64,000 nucleotides of DNA. Source: Paratinospora sagittata. Lineage: Eukaryota; Streptophyta; Magnoliopsida; Ranunculales; Menispermaceae. This document shows positions 44,788-58,513 of this stretch, piece by piece. The notes under the pieces are model-generated. The model made no database searches and had not been told where the DNA came from. It was given only the letters and a program-made list of their open reading frames with translations. The translations under genes were made by a program, and so were the position numbers. The stretch covers positions 21,503,956-21,567,955 of the forward strand of contig CM069593.1 of NCBI GenBank assembly GCA_035771175.1. The letters run 5' to 3'. The number at the start of each line of letters is the position of its first letter. Position 1 is the first letter of the stretch.

Positions 44788-47700
44788 CTACACAATCAAT
44801 AGTGGGTCTCCCTCTTCTGCTGGTGGGTCAACCCAACGACCATGATCTTTTATAAGTTGGATCAAGGCATCCGTTGCATACTCCATCTCAATACCTCGCT
44901 TCACCACATTCTGAAAATCATGCAAACCAAATTGTTGGAATACCACGATACAGAAATGCTCATTGAAAGGTATATAGAGATGCGTGTAACAAAAAACCAA
45001 GACAGAAATGTTGTTCTACTGATACTCTCATACTCCCTACTACAGCTAATCAGTTCAAAGTGAGTCAATGAAACCTTAATCAATAAGAGATCTCTGGTTT
45101 CATTTATCTCAAACCAATGTCAAATAATACATGGAATCACAGTAATGTTTTACACAATTGAATGTTGAGCAATATAGAAATAACACATCAACAAACTAAG
45201 TGCAATGGAAATGTGAAATGTGAAGATGTATATGGGATAAAACATTGAAAGATGAAACTAAAAATGAATATATTCGAGAAATGGTAGGTGTGATAAAATA
45301 AAAGAAAATCGATTATGATGGTATGGGCATATGCAACAAAGACCTTTAGATGCATCATGCACCAATTAGGAAGAATAACCTATTTACAATCCTCGGTGTG
45401 ATAGATATAGAGAAAGACTTAAACAACATGGAGAGAGATAATTAAGAAATATATAACTACTTGTAATATAAATGTCAACTTAGCCCTTAATTGAGTGTTG
45501 TGGAAAAAATGGATTCATGTAGCTGACCTTATATAGTTGGGAAAGGCTTTGTTGAACTGAGTTGAGAATACATGGAATTGTATTAATAAGCTTCTTAAAG
45601 TTTAGATCAAGAGTTCCATAAACTAACTTTTGGCTATCCTAAATTCTAAAAACAAGGAGATTGGGAAAATTGTGAACAGAACGAAGCAATGTTAAGTGAA
45701 ATGAGCATGAGTCTAAAACACTGATGAATTTACATAAGTATTGGTGACAATGTAACATGGTTCAGAAAGACAACATATGTCTAGGTTGGAATTCAACAAC
45801 GACATGCTCGCAACTTCTTCAGAATCTAGAAAGAAAACTATTACTGCTCTCTACCTTATCAATTTGGTTATAATGCGATGGCAGAATTCTCGAGAAACTG
45901 TTAGTCCAAAGTCTACCACATCAAAGCAGAAAAGAGGTGCATACCTTCCCCACATAGAGGTCAATCTTTCCAGGAGCACCACCTACATAACCAAAATCTG
46001 CATCAGCCATCTCTCCTGGGCCATTCACAATGCAGCCCATTATCGCAATCTGCCAAAGAAGAGAACAGAGAGTTCAATAATAGCTCCAAATCAACCTACA
46101 TCAGACTAGGACTCAAGTATTTGGGATTACCGAAACACCAGGCAAGTGTAATGTCTTTTCCCGTATCTGAGCACTTATTTCTTGAAGGTCAAACAATGTC
46201 CGTCCACAGGAAGGGCATGAAACATATTCCTAAAAAGCATTTAGGCACCATCAGAAACATGCACATAAAGAAACATGTAAGGTCCAAGCAACATCCAGAG
46301 ATACTCCAGTTTGTTTTGCATTTCAGAAGTTAAATTGATGTACCGTTCTTCATACTTAATCAATGTAAGATATCATTTGTTTCTGCTCAAAACAAAAGAA
46401 TTGATGTACCGTTTTCGTGTTCCGCATTCTGCAACCTTGGAGCAAATTGAAGGATGTGTTTCTTAGAAAATCAGTGTCCTTGTCTGAGGCTTCTAAGAGA
46501 ATTCCATCACCGAGTCCATCGACAAGAAGAGCTCCAGCACTGCTACCAGCACCAATGACTAGATCGTCTCTGAAGGAATAAATTTAGCAGGTAAATAGAA
46601 AAATATTTGAAGAAAAAAACTCAATTATGCTCATATTTAGCTCTTAATTAATGAGTTGTACAGTTAGAAATTACCTATGAACTCCTTCAGGAAAATCTAT
46701 GTGGTGTATAACTGGGAAGTCCAATGCCTTGTCTGCCAAGAACTCAAACAACCTGCAGCCACATTGAAAGTTATGATAAACAAAAAAAGGAGTATCAATC
46801 AATAAATTAACTAATCCTCGTGTAATGATGGAGAAGCTTCTAGAATATAGAACCAAGATTAAAAAGGAAAAGAAAGCACATTAGAAACAGGTCTTCAGCA
46901 TTGTTGGATTTCTAATTTTGTTTAGCAACAATTGGATTGGGTTAATATTCCAAAACTAGGTTCTTTCCTACAAAATTGAGCATAAGTAAACTAAGATATA
47001 TAAGAAGGCGAGATTTTTTACTTTTCTTGAGAAGAGATCTGCAGGACGCAGATTTTTACTCTCGTTATCAGAAGGCTTGGAGTTGGAACACATACATTTA
47101 TCTTATAACTCATAAAAAGTGAAGATTGATCTCCATTGCACCATGGAGAGATCAATCTTTGCAGAACCCTTCAAATGTAGCCGTTTGATTCGATCTCTTC
47201 CTTATTTGTGATTTGTTTCTATCATCTTCCAACAAATTGGTATTAGGTTATAGGTTATATGCATGGGAGAAGGATGAAAATAAATAATTTGCTCAATTAG
47301 ATTATTTTCTCAGATCTCATTTTCACAATTGGGCGAAGCCATTGAAGTGAAGAAACAGGTTTTTAGATTTATCCATTATTGATGAGGGTACTATGCAATG
47401 ACCACAAAATTTTCAAAATTCAAAGCTCAATGTCAAGAAAATTGACAAGAAAGGCAGCTTCAATTCTACAGCAAAGGAATGCAAAGGACAAGGTAGTTCC
47501 ATTGGACCTGGCTAAGACATTGTAGGGGGATTGCGACAAACCGAAGAAGACACAATGAAGACAAATTAGGAGATATTGAGTTGGGGCAAGTTAATAGTAA
47601 GTATAGATTTGTCTTGTGGTCCTAAGAAGCCAAAGAAAAAAGAGGATTATATGATTCTAGACATGGAGCAAGCAAAGGTATGGATACTTTTAAAAACCCA

Positions 47701-50700
47701 AGGTAGAGATTATTGGATTTTTGGCTTTTTTAGTGGCCATTGGATCTTGAGAGAGTTGTGATGCTTTCCGAATGCATTTTTCTTGGGGAATTTGGACATA
47801 AATTTCAAAGAATTAGAGAATATCTTTTTCTTACCAGGATCTAAAAGGACTATGCTAAGGCCTTGCATTGGATCTTTCAATCTTTTATGGTTTCTCATAT
47901 TATGAAAATCAATCTCACCCATGGAGAAAATTTGTTCCAAAAAGTTTGAAAAATTGTATGTTATCTTTCTCTTTTTCAATTCATTTGAATTATTTTTTAC
48001 CACTTAATTCTGATTTGTTGCTTCAATCTTTGAACGCACATACATAAAAAAAAAAATTCACCGATTTATAGAAGCATAGACTACAGAACAAAGCATCATA
48101 GAGGAGTACCTCCGCGCTGCATGTACTCTGCTGACTTTGTCTTCTGTACAGGGTAGATAATGCAGAAGCATTGTAGCATCAACATCTTTGAGGATGCCAA
48201 GCTCCTCATAGGGTTCATCTCCACGTACAGATACAGCCAAGCGTGTACCTGATAGATAATCAAGTGGCATGGTATCATCGGCAACTTGTATTTCTAAATG
48301 AAATAAACCAGTTTTGTACAGAAATGCACCTTGAGGCAAAAGCTTGTAAGCCCCAGTAGATAGCTCTTTAAGATTCACTAGGACAATGGCATTAGGCAGT
48401 GGCTTCGTTAGCTGCTCTGACAAAGGAGTTAGAACTCCCATACTAATATCTATCAAACGTTTGAGAGCTAGCCTCTGGCAATCAAACAAAGAAGATTTGA
48501 AGTTATTTTATTGTTTCATATTACTTTATACCATTGTAATTGGAAACTACTTAAGCATTAGCAGGAAGAAGAAACAAATACATCTTTAGAAACAACTCCA
48601 TAATTTTTTCAAATTTATTTACAAAATAACACATGTCCATGTTCTTACAGCATCGCTATCTTCTACTGAAGGAAGCTGTCTCAAAAGAATAGAATCCACT
48701 GTTGCAAGATCCTGTCATACTTTGTTTGTTAGTAACACAATCATGTTTATCAGTTAAAACTTGTATCTTGAGAAGCAGGGGAATAAACAAACCTTAAATG
48801 GCATGCCAACAACAAGCTTAGCTGCAAGTGATTTGTATAGTTGTTCAGGCTTCTGATAAAAGAAAAGGACCATAGAAGGATTAGCGATGAGCAAAAATTG
48901 ACAAAGGTAAAGTATTTTGAGAATTAGAACCCACTTAAAACAGTAAGCTTGAAATTAATTAATGGCTCGAATTGGTGATAAAATGAGGGAAAACAGGTTG
49001 AGATGGTTGGGATATGTGAAAAATGACAAGCTAGAAATAGTGTAAAAAGGTGAGAACAAATAAATTGAATGTGTTAAAAGAGCAAAGTTGACTTAGGTTG
49101 ACATACTAAGATAGGACATGAGTGCTTCTAATTTTACAAAAACTAATAGTACAATGATAGAAAATGTTCATTTACGAACCACATTTGTGGTTGTAATATA
49201 TAGTTGTAGTGGCTGCTCTATAAGGACATATAAATATAGTTACAATAAGCTTGAAAAAGCACTGAACCATATGGGTAGATATATATGGTTTAACAGAATA
49301 AGGATAATTTGGAGAGCAAAATAAAATTTCAGGTATTCAACTTGTTTTCTAAAAATATAGCATGTCTTCTGCCTTTATTTTATTGGCCAGAGATTGCTCT
49401 CTTCAATCAGCATAGTTGGAATAAATAATTTATGATTAGCATGTGGCAGTGCAGCATATTTCCATAAAGATTAAACATTTAAGGCTCAAATCATTTAGAT
49501 TTGCAAAATGTATTGCATTTTAAGAAAATGTACAAGCCTATAATTCTGGAGGTGTGTCTCAGGGCTCAACTTTGCAACTAGGCCAAGCTTTAGGGTTAAT
49601 ATAGATCACTAGTTGAATGCATCAAACAAATATAAGCAGATATGAATCAAATATGTATAATTTGTTTAGAGAAGTACATAAAAAGAAGAAAAAAGTTTAT
49701 ATAGCAAATGAAAATATAACAGAAAGAATCACCTTCAACTGATCCAAGGATACAGACATAAGAACAGAGCCGTCACGATGGAGGACTCCTCTGTAATCCA
49801 CTTCCTCGCCCTGAAATCATATGATATTGATACTATATTCCAGAAAAATGGAGCAAAACGTATAACACACAAAATGATAATGATTAGTCAGCGTGTAACA
49901 CACAAAAAACTTACCTCCTTCTGCACAGGCAATTGACCAGTTCTACGTTGGAAATCAAAATAACGCCTCTGTTTTTCTTCAAATGGCACCTGATGAAGAT
50001 GTCACCACAAGAAAGGCAAAGTTGACAACAGAACTAAAGATCAGAAAATGAAGATATAAGTATTTATGCATTTACAGAAACTTACCACCCCTTTCTGCAT
50101 GTCTGATGCTTTCATTCCCAGGTTCGCCAACCTTCTACAAGGATCTATCTCTTCCTCTGGTGGCTCAGTGAGGGAAACTCTGATTGTGTCCCCCAGACCA
50201 TCCTGTAAAGCAAACAATGTTACTCACTCATCAAAGCTCTTCAACTGCAAATCAAGCAGAATACAGTTTGAAGGCCATGTTGCAGAATTTGCAATACAAA
50301 ACAAATGCAAGCAAAAGGTTATCCTCCCAAAATTAGAGTTTGGGCCTTACCATGAGTCTCTAGTAGTTCTTTCAGGTACATAGAGCAGCTACATCCATGC
50401 AGGACTTAGGGAAAGGAAAATGACAAAGGGACTATACTTCAACACTACAATTCAAACTACAAGCACACGCATAATTTGAGGCAATCCAGAGGTGTTGAAG
50501 TGTTATAGTTCGAATTGCAATGCTAAAGTGTTGAGAAAGTAATAGATAGTCTAACACTAAGACAAAATCTATGCTAACATTCCTAACATTCAAAGTAGTT
50601 ATACCCACAATATACTTAAGGGACTTCTATAATTTTCCCATTGATTGTATTAGTGATAGATTAAGCCAATACCCGAAGAAGAGTTCCTATGCCAATTGCA

Positions 50701-53700
50701 GATTTCATTCGTCCATCTTCACCTTCGCCAGCTTCAGTGACTCCCAAGTGCAAGGGATAATCCCACCCTGCAACATACATCTCCGCGACAAGCAAACGGT
50801 ATGCTTGTACCATGACCACTGGGTTGCTTGCTTTCATTGAAAAAACAAAATTATGGAAATCCATCTTCCTGCAAATCCTTGCAAATTCAAATGCAGATTC
50901 AACCTGTTTGTGATTAAAAGTTAGATATTTGCATTCATTAGCTGTAAGAAATCCCAAAATAAAGAGCTCAAAACCATTTTGCAGAATGAGAGTGTATAGA
51001 TATTCACCATTCCCCTAGGAGAATCACCATAGTAGCTCATTATACGATCAGAAAGGCTCCCATGATTCGTTCCAATACGCATTGCTCTTCCATATTTTTT
51101 ACATTTCTCCACTAATGGAGTGAAAACCTGGTGTGACATTGAGAGAAACATCATTCAAGTGACAGAGGTTCAGAAGCAAATACAAGATGAAACAGAACCT
51201 TGCTACTACTTCTGTTCATTTCCTCACAGGTAATTTGGGGTTTGAACCAGGCCTGACTTAAGTTTATGATGCACAAGTAACCAGGAAGAAATCAACATAC
51301 ACAAAGGCCACTCATATTTAAGGTCTGAGAGATATTCACCAAGTTTTCAAAAACAAAAACAGCCTCATGCTTAGCAAACAAGACGCATTATCAGTACCTC
51401 TAATTTTCTTAGGATGTTGCCAAGTTATAAACATTATTCAATTACTCAATTCCATGGTGTACAAAATATTTACCCAAGGGACACTATCATAATAGAAAAT
51501 GTCCATTGACTGCTTGTTGGACTAAAAGATATTGATGACAAATCCTGGTTGTCATAATCATGATGGAACTATCAAAAAAAAATAATGATGACTGATGAGA
51601 CATAGAAACATCATCTAAGATGCCTTTTACATGTATTTCCATAACTATGGAATAGTGATATCCCATGCCTTCACAGGGTTGATTCATGAATTTATATGTC
51701 AGTGCAAGGGTAATTGCATTTACTTGGACCTTGGCAATTTGTTCTTAATATCTGGCAATAGGGCCCCACCTGACAATTCTCTTTGACTTGAGGACATAGA
51801 TTCATCCACTACCAATTCCAATGTCTTTGATATATCCCACATGATATCAACATCAAGAAAACCAATACATGGGAAACAATTTTCAGAAAAGATTTTTATA
51901 AAGTTGATTCATTAAATTCATTTTAGATGTGCAAATTATGCCCGTTAAATAGTTTTCTGAACTAGAAAAAAGTTTTGACTATTTTAACTTGATTATTGTT
52001 TAATAAATAACCTATCTATGTTGGATGGTTGTTAAATCCAATAATTGCAAGTAACAGAATAGAAGATCAATGCATGAATTTATATGTAATGCCAAGAGAG
52101 ATAAGATGAACACATGTAACTAGATTCCATGAATGGACTAATTCAGTGACTACAATTACAGAGATTCAGGGTTTAGGGTGATGTCAACAGTGCTTCTAGT
52201 GTTATCAAGACATTAAGGTGATGCCTAGGCAAGGTCATGCCTGAGCATCCTACATTCTTAGGCAGGCATGGCCTAGCAATAAAATTAAATAAATTGCCAA
52301 TGACATTATAATTATGCTTATGCAATTACAAATTTTGTTAACTAATTTAAGGTTTTGAACCAATATGGTCCAATTTTTTGTTATATGAAACATAAATGGG
52401 TACAGCTTTGAATATAAAATCTTAAAAAATGATTATGTGAATTTCAAAGGTATTCCATAAATTTGCAAGGTTTGAATACCGCTTTTCTTTTTAAATTTTT
52501 ATTTTTGTTCTTATCAAAAGAAATATATGGGGTGTGGATATAATTAAATATTTTTTCGGTTTGGTCCATGCATGCCAAAACCATAAAGAAAAAGGATTAA
52601 ATAAAAAGTTTTAGATCTCCCGTCACACCTTGAATAAATTCTTCACAAATTATCAGAATGCTAACCTAGGCCTGCCTAGTTGACCCTCTACACAATTTGA
52701 GTTGAAAACACCTAAGTTTAATCACACTGTAACAGTGATTGAAGGACCTGAAGGAAGACAAAGCAAACCCTAAATGACAATGATCGATTACCTTCTCAAT
52801 ATGTTCAAGCTCCTTTTGATAGTCTTCTTCTGTATATTCTAACTTCTCAAACTGGGCCCGCCTATCAGCTGTAAGAAATTGTCTCAGTGATTGGAGGAAG
52901 CTTGGCCTTTAAATTGGAATAGCTGACATCTGAAATTTAGCATTCATGAAAAAGTAGTTACCAAAATTTCCAGGGTTAACACGAATCTTGTCAAAACATT
53001 CAGCAACTCGCATGGCAACAGGAGGAGCAAAATGGATGTCTGCCACTAAAGGAATATTATAGCTGCATAAAAATGAAGACAAGTGAGAAGAATATCATCC
53101 CAATAAATTTTTGCATATATATGATAATTTATACAAAGTTTTACACCTTGTCACCTACTTTTTCTGAACAAGTTTGTTCTTTATTTCAAAGCAAGCATCT
53201 GCTTCTTTCCTCCCCTGAACTGTTATCCGAACAATATCAGCTCCTTTGTCAGCAATTTTTATTACCTGTGAACAACAAAAGTCGAAACATTACAAGAATC
53301 CACTGAAAATATATAAATATACAGAGAAAATATATTTCTTTTATCATGCCAAACAATATGATCCACGATACTGCAGCATTATGGCAGAGGTCTCTAAGAA
53401 TCCATATCCTAAGGGGCATCCACACAGAAAAAAGTTGGTCTTCACTGCTGATTATTCCTTTAAGAGTTTAATTTTTATTTATTTTTAAATTAATAGGATT
53501 GCCCAACAATCCAAGAAAGGACTGATTTTTTCCTTGGATTATAACTATACCTAATCATGGACCTTCTCCAATTCAGTTTCTCACTGCAGCACAAAGGTCC
53601 TACACATAGTTCAGTACTAATATTGGTCATTATCCTCTTAGCTTCTAATTATGTTACCTCTTTTTCACAAGCAATTTGCAAAAAGCATTACATACCCAAC

Positions 53701-55229
53701 ACAGGATGAAGGACGCATTTATATGTTCGAAGATAGTTATGTAATTCACCACCACAAGAGGAACCTTGATGTAATCAATTCCAGCTAGACTGAGGTAGAT
53801 TATCCGTAATTCAAGGAGATCTTGGAATCAAAACCATTAACAAAGGAAGAAGCCTCAGAGATTCCAAGTCTCAAGAGCTGACCTACTGTAATTACAAAAA
53901 GTGAATCTTAACAATCCTCCACTTCAAGAAATGTTGAATTAATTCCATGTCCGTGGGAGTATTGTGCCACCTGGGTCAACATTATAACGAATGCAGTTTT
54001 CATAACATTTCACGAGACCCGGTCCAGTCATATTAACATTTGATATTAAGTGCATAGTGAACATATTTTTAAATCTGAAAACTGAAATAAAATATTTAAA
54101 TATTGATGAGATTCCCATATGCATATTCAGTTCCTGGGTTTCTGCTAATTGTGGCCCTTCTCTTTTTCTCATACTAAAGTGCTCACCAGCTATGGTTGGA
54201 CATGTTAAACAGCAGATACTACGCATTTTGATCAAGCATCCAGCTATTCCACTTTGACCAACCTATTTTATTGATAAATGAAAAAGCAGGCTGAAAATGA
54301 AATGGGGCTCCATGGATGCTAAGTTGCTGGCAACAGCAATAAAAGTTAGCCGAAGTAGAAGACAAGAAAAAATAGATGAACCTGCTCCACTGTTGCATCA
54401 ACATCCTTGGTATCAGTTGTAGTCATTGTCTGTATCCTTATAGGATGTTCACTTCCAAGAGCAACATTTCCAACCATCACAGTGCGGGTTTTTCTCCTCA
54501 CTGTCTTGTGTATGGATTCACAGTACTTCTGTCTAGGAACTACATTAGGCAAATAAACCCAATAAGAAATAACGAAAAAAAATATTACGAAGGCAGAAAA
54601 CACAGATCCTCCTAATGACACATCAGAACCAAGATTAGCCTCCAACCACTTCCATCAAAGACGTATGATTCTTACTAAAATTTTAAAACTTTGACCAGCA
54701 TACAAACTCTAAGCAGAACCACAGGAATAATCTTTTTCCAATTACTCTCAATAAATTCCCAGAAGCAATACATAATGGACCAAATGAGTAATAATTCACA
54801 CGAGAAGAAATAATCGAACATTGAAAACCGTCAATATAAACAAATTTAGGCATAAGCTAGCCAAAGAATTAACAAATTCGACACCTAACAAATTCTACGC
54901 AGATCACAGCTAAGAGAGGAATTAAGAAAAATATAACTACTTATAACTTAAATGTCAATTTAGCCCTTTATAAAGTGAAGTGAGGCGGTAGAGAAAAGGC
55001 GAGTTGAGTTGAGTATTATACCTAAGAGAGGACTTCCATCGGAAGTAGGCTGCAACTCGGCAATTTCCGAACCAGAATTCGAATTCCTAATCACTGAAAC
55101 CCTGGTTCGCCGCGAAGTAATTCGCGGCGAATCAGAAACCTTCACGAAGTCCACACTTTTCGTAAATCCCAAGCCACGATCCCTTCCCTTCAGAGCAGAA
55201 AACGAAGCTGGAACCACTCCAGTCGCCAT
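44788..55229 (-). CDS. HDS: 4-hydroxy-3-methylbut-2-enyl diphosphate synthase, chloroplastic, 747 aa
   Basis: Nineteen exons in transcript order: 55022-55229, 54382-54539, 53159-53265, 52962-53062, 52792-52868, 51008-51127, 50673-50903, 50086-50202, 49915-49989, 49733-49810, 48793-48852, 48649-48711, 48330-48474, 48110-48248, 46675-46752, 46410-46569, 46131-46229, 45945-46049, 44788-44910. They sum to 748 codons with TAG. Residues 1-65 are a Ser/Arg-rich plastid transit peptide. Next come the TIM-barrel part ([55 protein letters not shown]), the plant-specific insert and the iron-sulfur domain. The cluster ligands are visible as CPSC and as the Cys and Glu of [10 protein letters not shown]. 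It makes HMBPP from MEcPP in the plastid MEP pathway. Size matches the Arabidopsis enzyme (about 740). A leader intron is likely between 55671 and about 55243. Confidence 0.96.
45240..45570 (+). mobile_element. RTE-type LINE 3' fragment in HDS intron 18
   Basis: The stretch is a decayed version of the 3' end of plant RTE elements: GGTATGGGCATATGCAACAAAGACCTTTAGATGCA (the WFGHVQRRPLDAP region) through to ATTCATGTAGCTGACC and GGGAAAGGCTTTGTTG at the very end. Opposite orientation to the host gene. Confidence 0.65.
46980..47960 (+). mobile_element. decayed LTR-retroelement relic in HDS intron 14
   Basis: At about 47229-47250 the string CTTCCAACAAATTGGTATTAG looks like an LTR end (CAACA) followed by a decayed initiator-Met primer site (TTGGTATCAGAGC type). 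The 250 bp before it would be the LTR remnant, and about 700 bp after it a degenerate internal part (for example 47576-47761). No motif strong enough to name the family. A 12-bp hairpin (AAGATTGATCTC at 47122, GAGATCAATCTT at 47148) lies inside. Confidence 0.35.
48965..49110 (+). mobile_element. RTE-type LINE fragment in HDS intron 10
   Basis: GATAAAATGAGGGAAAACAG followed by GTTGAGATGGTTGGG encodes [15 protein letters not shown], the conserved C-terminal block of plant RTE reverse transcriptases. The rest is decayed. Confidence 0.6.
54911..55012 (+). mobile_element. third RTE-like fragment in HDS intron 1
   Basis: The stretch AATTAAGAAAAATATAACTAC followed by TAAATGTCAATTTAGCCCTT matches 45437-45497 (AATTAAGAAATATATAACTAC, AAATGTCAACTTAGCCCTT). 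It is therefore a second copy of that part of the RTE 3' region. It stops within 10 bp of the exon 1 donor. Confidence 0.6.
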
Positions 55230-57645
55230 TTCCCCAAAAACTCTAAACAAACAAAAAACTAATCATCAGCTTTACAAATAAACCGAAAGAATCAAGTTTT
55301 TCGTAACTGAAAAAAAAAGATCTCCTGAATAACTTTTCAGATTCGAAACAACTGCTACTCTTAGTAAAAACAGCATCCTAACCTCTATTCCGTCAACAAA
55401 GCTCCGATGATTATAAATCTAAATCCTTAACAAACCGAGTAATTAATCACTCGAACAATATCAGTAGATTAACAGAAAACAGGAGAAATCAAGCTCGAAA
55501 ATGATTAATCACTCAATAAGATTCACTCAGGGAAAAAATGATTATCAAGAAAGCTTCAAGAACTGAATAACCGTTCACAAATCCAATCATCCACGAATCA
55601 ATTGAAACAACTCTTATGAAATCTTATCAAGTTTAAACAACAGAATTCAGGTTAGAGAAACTGATAGTTACTGGAAATCGAGCTTTCGAATCGAAGAGTC
55701 TGGAGGAGAGACTCGTGGTGTATGGATTTTCACTATTTCAGATGTGTTTTTGCAAGACACGAGTTTTGTTGAGCGAACATTACGATTTTAGGGCTCTTTT
55801 TTGTTTGTTTCTGTCTGAGAGACAGGTGGTTTTGGTGGTAAATAATGGTGCTCAACGTGTCCTGAACGGACAAATCACCCGTGCAAAATGAGAATCTTTT
55901 CAAGCATGATTGCGAGATCCCATCGCGAGAAAAACATGCCAATTATAGTAGAGCTCTGTACTCTGACGGCAACGGTAACAGCTCACACCAACGTTTCTTC
56001 CTGCTTCCTCGTTAGACATTGTTAGACCGATTGTGATAACGACCGTTAGCATGTTTAATAACATTCTACGACAACGTTTCATTAAATTAGGGTGGAGAGG
56101 ATGGGATGCATATTACATATAATTTTTATATTTTTTATAAACCCACACGACATAATTGATAATTATATTTTATAATTTATATTTATTTTATTTTTATTTT
56201 AAAGGTACGTAAATAATTAAATCTCATTAAAACAAATATAAAAACAAAAGTAAAAATTAAAAAGATGAATTGGTTAAATTTAATTATTCTAAAAATACCT
56301 CTTAACTATCTTTAATACGGGTCAAAAATTAAAATTTATAATAGATAAAAAAAAATATTATTAGAATTATAATAAAATTAACACACCGTTAATAAGAAAT
56401 TTTAGCTTTATAAATAGTATAAATATAGATTTCTTTAAATAAAACTAAAATTTTAATACTAAAGAATGGTTAAAAAAGTAAAGAGAGTAGTTAAATAACT
56501 ATAATATTACTATATTATTTCTTACTGATGTAGTGCCCTAAAAATGATTTCATCTAATCTATAATCAATTTGTATCTTACCAAAACTCTATGTATTTGTC
56601 TTATTTGTTTAATTAAGTGTTTGATGTTTTACGTATTAATTTTATGATAACTTTATATTAGATGCATCAAATAGACTCGGGATGTTAGAATTGAGCTTGA
56701 CACGTATTTTCGCATAGAAAACGTCTAGTTATACGCAAAATTCTAATATATATTTAACATAAAGCGAAAAGAGCAAGAATCGAAAAAAGCTTAAAAGTTT
56801 GAATGTGTTTCAAGATGGTTGAATAGCTTATCTAAGTCTTTGTCTTTTTTTTAAAATTATATAGAATTTGACTACATGTACATTTATTTTCTCTAATCCG
56901 TTCTATCAAACGCTAAGTTGACACTTAATTTATAAGTAATTATATTTTTTAATAATTTTTATCTGAGATATTATTACTATATTATCTCTAATAATACTAA
57001 ATTTAATTCTTTGATAACAAAATAATGATAAATTTAAGAACGAAACGTGACAAAAAAATATGACCATTGTAATGACCGAAAATATAAACAATTATCTGTA
57101 TTTTCCATCATATATATAACAAATGACTCCATTTAAAATTATGATTTTTGTGGGACGCAATTATTGTTTGTTGATGATGTGATTTATTTAGAAAGCTACT
57201 AGTCAATAATCTTGGGAATAAAGCTTAATTATAAAATGGGGCACGTGTGACATCTGGAAGACAAATATATTATAAAAAAAGGGTGTAAGGCGTGTGTCAC
57301 GAGGGTAACACGTGGGTTGCATGGTACATATAAAATAAAGGTGATGATTGAAAGTTACGTCAAAGCCTGTCGTTAAAAGATGGATTGGTCATGTGGTTCT
57401 CAACATCAAACTTAACGGAGAGCTCAAGTACTACTGCTGTTGGGTACGTGCTCCACGCCGTTAATGTCAATTCGTGGCAAAATTGATAAAGTTTTAACTA
57501 CGTGAACATGTCTACGTATCTATTATATCATTTATAATGCACCGCCAGCTTACTTGTACGTAAGGATAATAATATAACCTATAATACGATAATATAACTT
57601 CAGATCGACATAAAATTAACGAATTTAAGTTTAGCATAAGTAAGC
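55230..57645. other. HDS leader/promoter then AT-rich spacer
   Basis: 55230-55720 holds the probable HDS leader with one 5' UTR intron (donor at 55671 read on the minus strand, acceptor near 55243). 55720-56090 is the promoter side. From 56100 the DNA is AT-rich with no supported gene. GC-richer islands with ACGTG-type cores (for example CACGTG near 57244, ACACGTGGG near 57308) could be relics of an upstream regulatory region. Confidence 0.5.
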
Positions 57646-57849
57646 GTGAATCAAAATAGATTAAATCTTATTTTAACTATCTAGTGTGGTCCCTTGAACC
57701 GTCATCATTTTTGATAAGTTGTCCCATTTTCTTTCCTTTTTACATTTGTGAATCAAAATAGATTAAACTTTATTTTAACTATCTAGTGTGGTCCCTTGAA
57801 CCGTCATCATTTTTTATAAGTTGTCCGATTTTTTTTCCTTTTTACATTT
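57646..57849 (+). repeat. two tandem copies of a 102-bp unit
   Basis: 57646-57747 and 57748-57849 both begin GTGAATCAAAATAGATTAAA and contain GTGTGGTCCCTTGAACCGTC and CTTTTTACATTT. A handful of substitutions separate them. Confidence 0.88.
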
Positions 57850-57899
57850 TCCTTTAGCCACACATATAGAAGGTTCAAGCTCCATCTGATGTAAAGGTG

Positions 57900-58513
57900 T
57901 TTGGATGATTATTGGCCTATAAAAAGATCAATATCTTCTACATATTACAAAGGAAAGCGCCCAATTGGTGTATTTTCCCTCATTGGTGTTCCACATGTGG
58001 CCAAAATGAAAAAAGTTTAAATCACTTATTTTTCTCATGTGTGTTTACTATACGTCTTTGGCATTATTGGCAAGATTATTTAGGTGGTCGGTTTCTCATA
58101 CCACATAACGTTGTTGATGGCTTGTACGCTTCTTATGTTTCGAATTCATATCAAAAAGTGAGGAATGTAGGTCTAATTGCTTCGTATGCTACTTTATGGT
58201 ATCTTTGGGTGAAGCAAAACAACAAACTTTCAAAAATCAAGTTACGACTGTGGATCAAGTAATGTGGGAATCGGTTAGGTTTCAGTTAGTGTGCTTGGGT
58301 ATTGGCTTCAAAGTGGAACATGGGATTCTCTATCTCGGAGTGGTTATTGGGCTGTGATAGATATCTGTTTAGGAAATATAATGTAGCTGCGAATGTTTTT
58401 TTTTTTTTTTTTTTTGGTATGAGGTTTTCTTGTGCCCTTTTCCCATTTGGAGTTCTTTTCATTGACTTAATATATATTAAATAAATAATTTTGTTTCTTT
58501 TAAAAAAAAAAAG
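57900..58513 (+). mobile_element. 3' end of an L1-like LINE with zf-RVT motif
   Basis: An in-frame stretch 57912-58262 encodes APNWCIFPHWCSTCGQNEK, then LNHLFFSCVF (zinc knuckle) and LIASYATLWYLWVKQNNK. A 3' UTR follows with a T run at 58397-58418 and GTGCCCTTTTCCCATTTGG, then ATTGACTTAATATATATTAAATAAATAATTTTG and a terminal poly(A) (58503-58513). It is related to the minus-strand LINE at 38078-39181. Confidence 0.82.

Noticed and set aside
45777..46109. 110-codon plus-strand frame
   Set aside because: Overlaps HDS exon 18 in antisense; the minus-strand exon is strongly supported.
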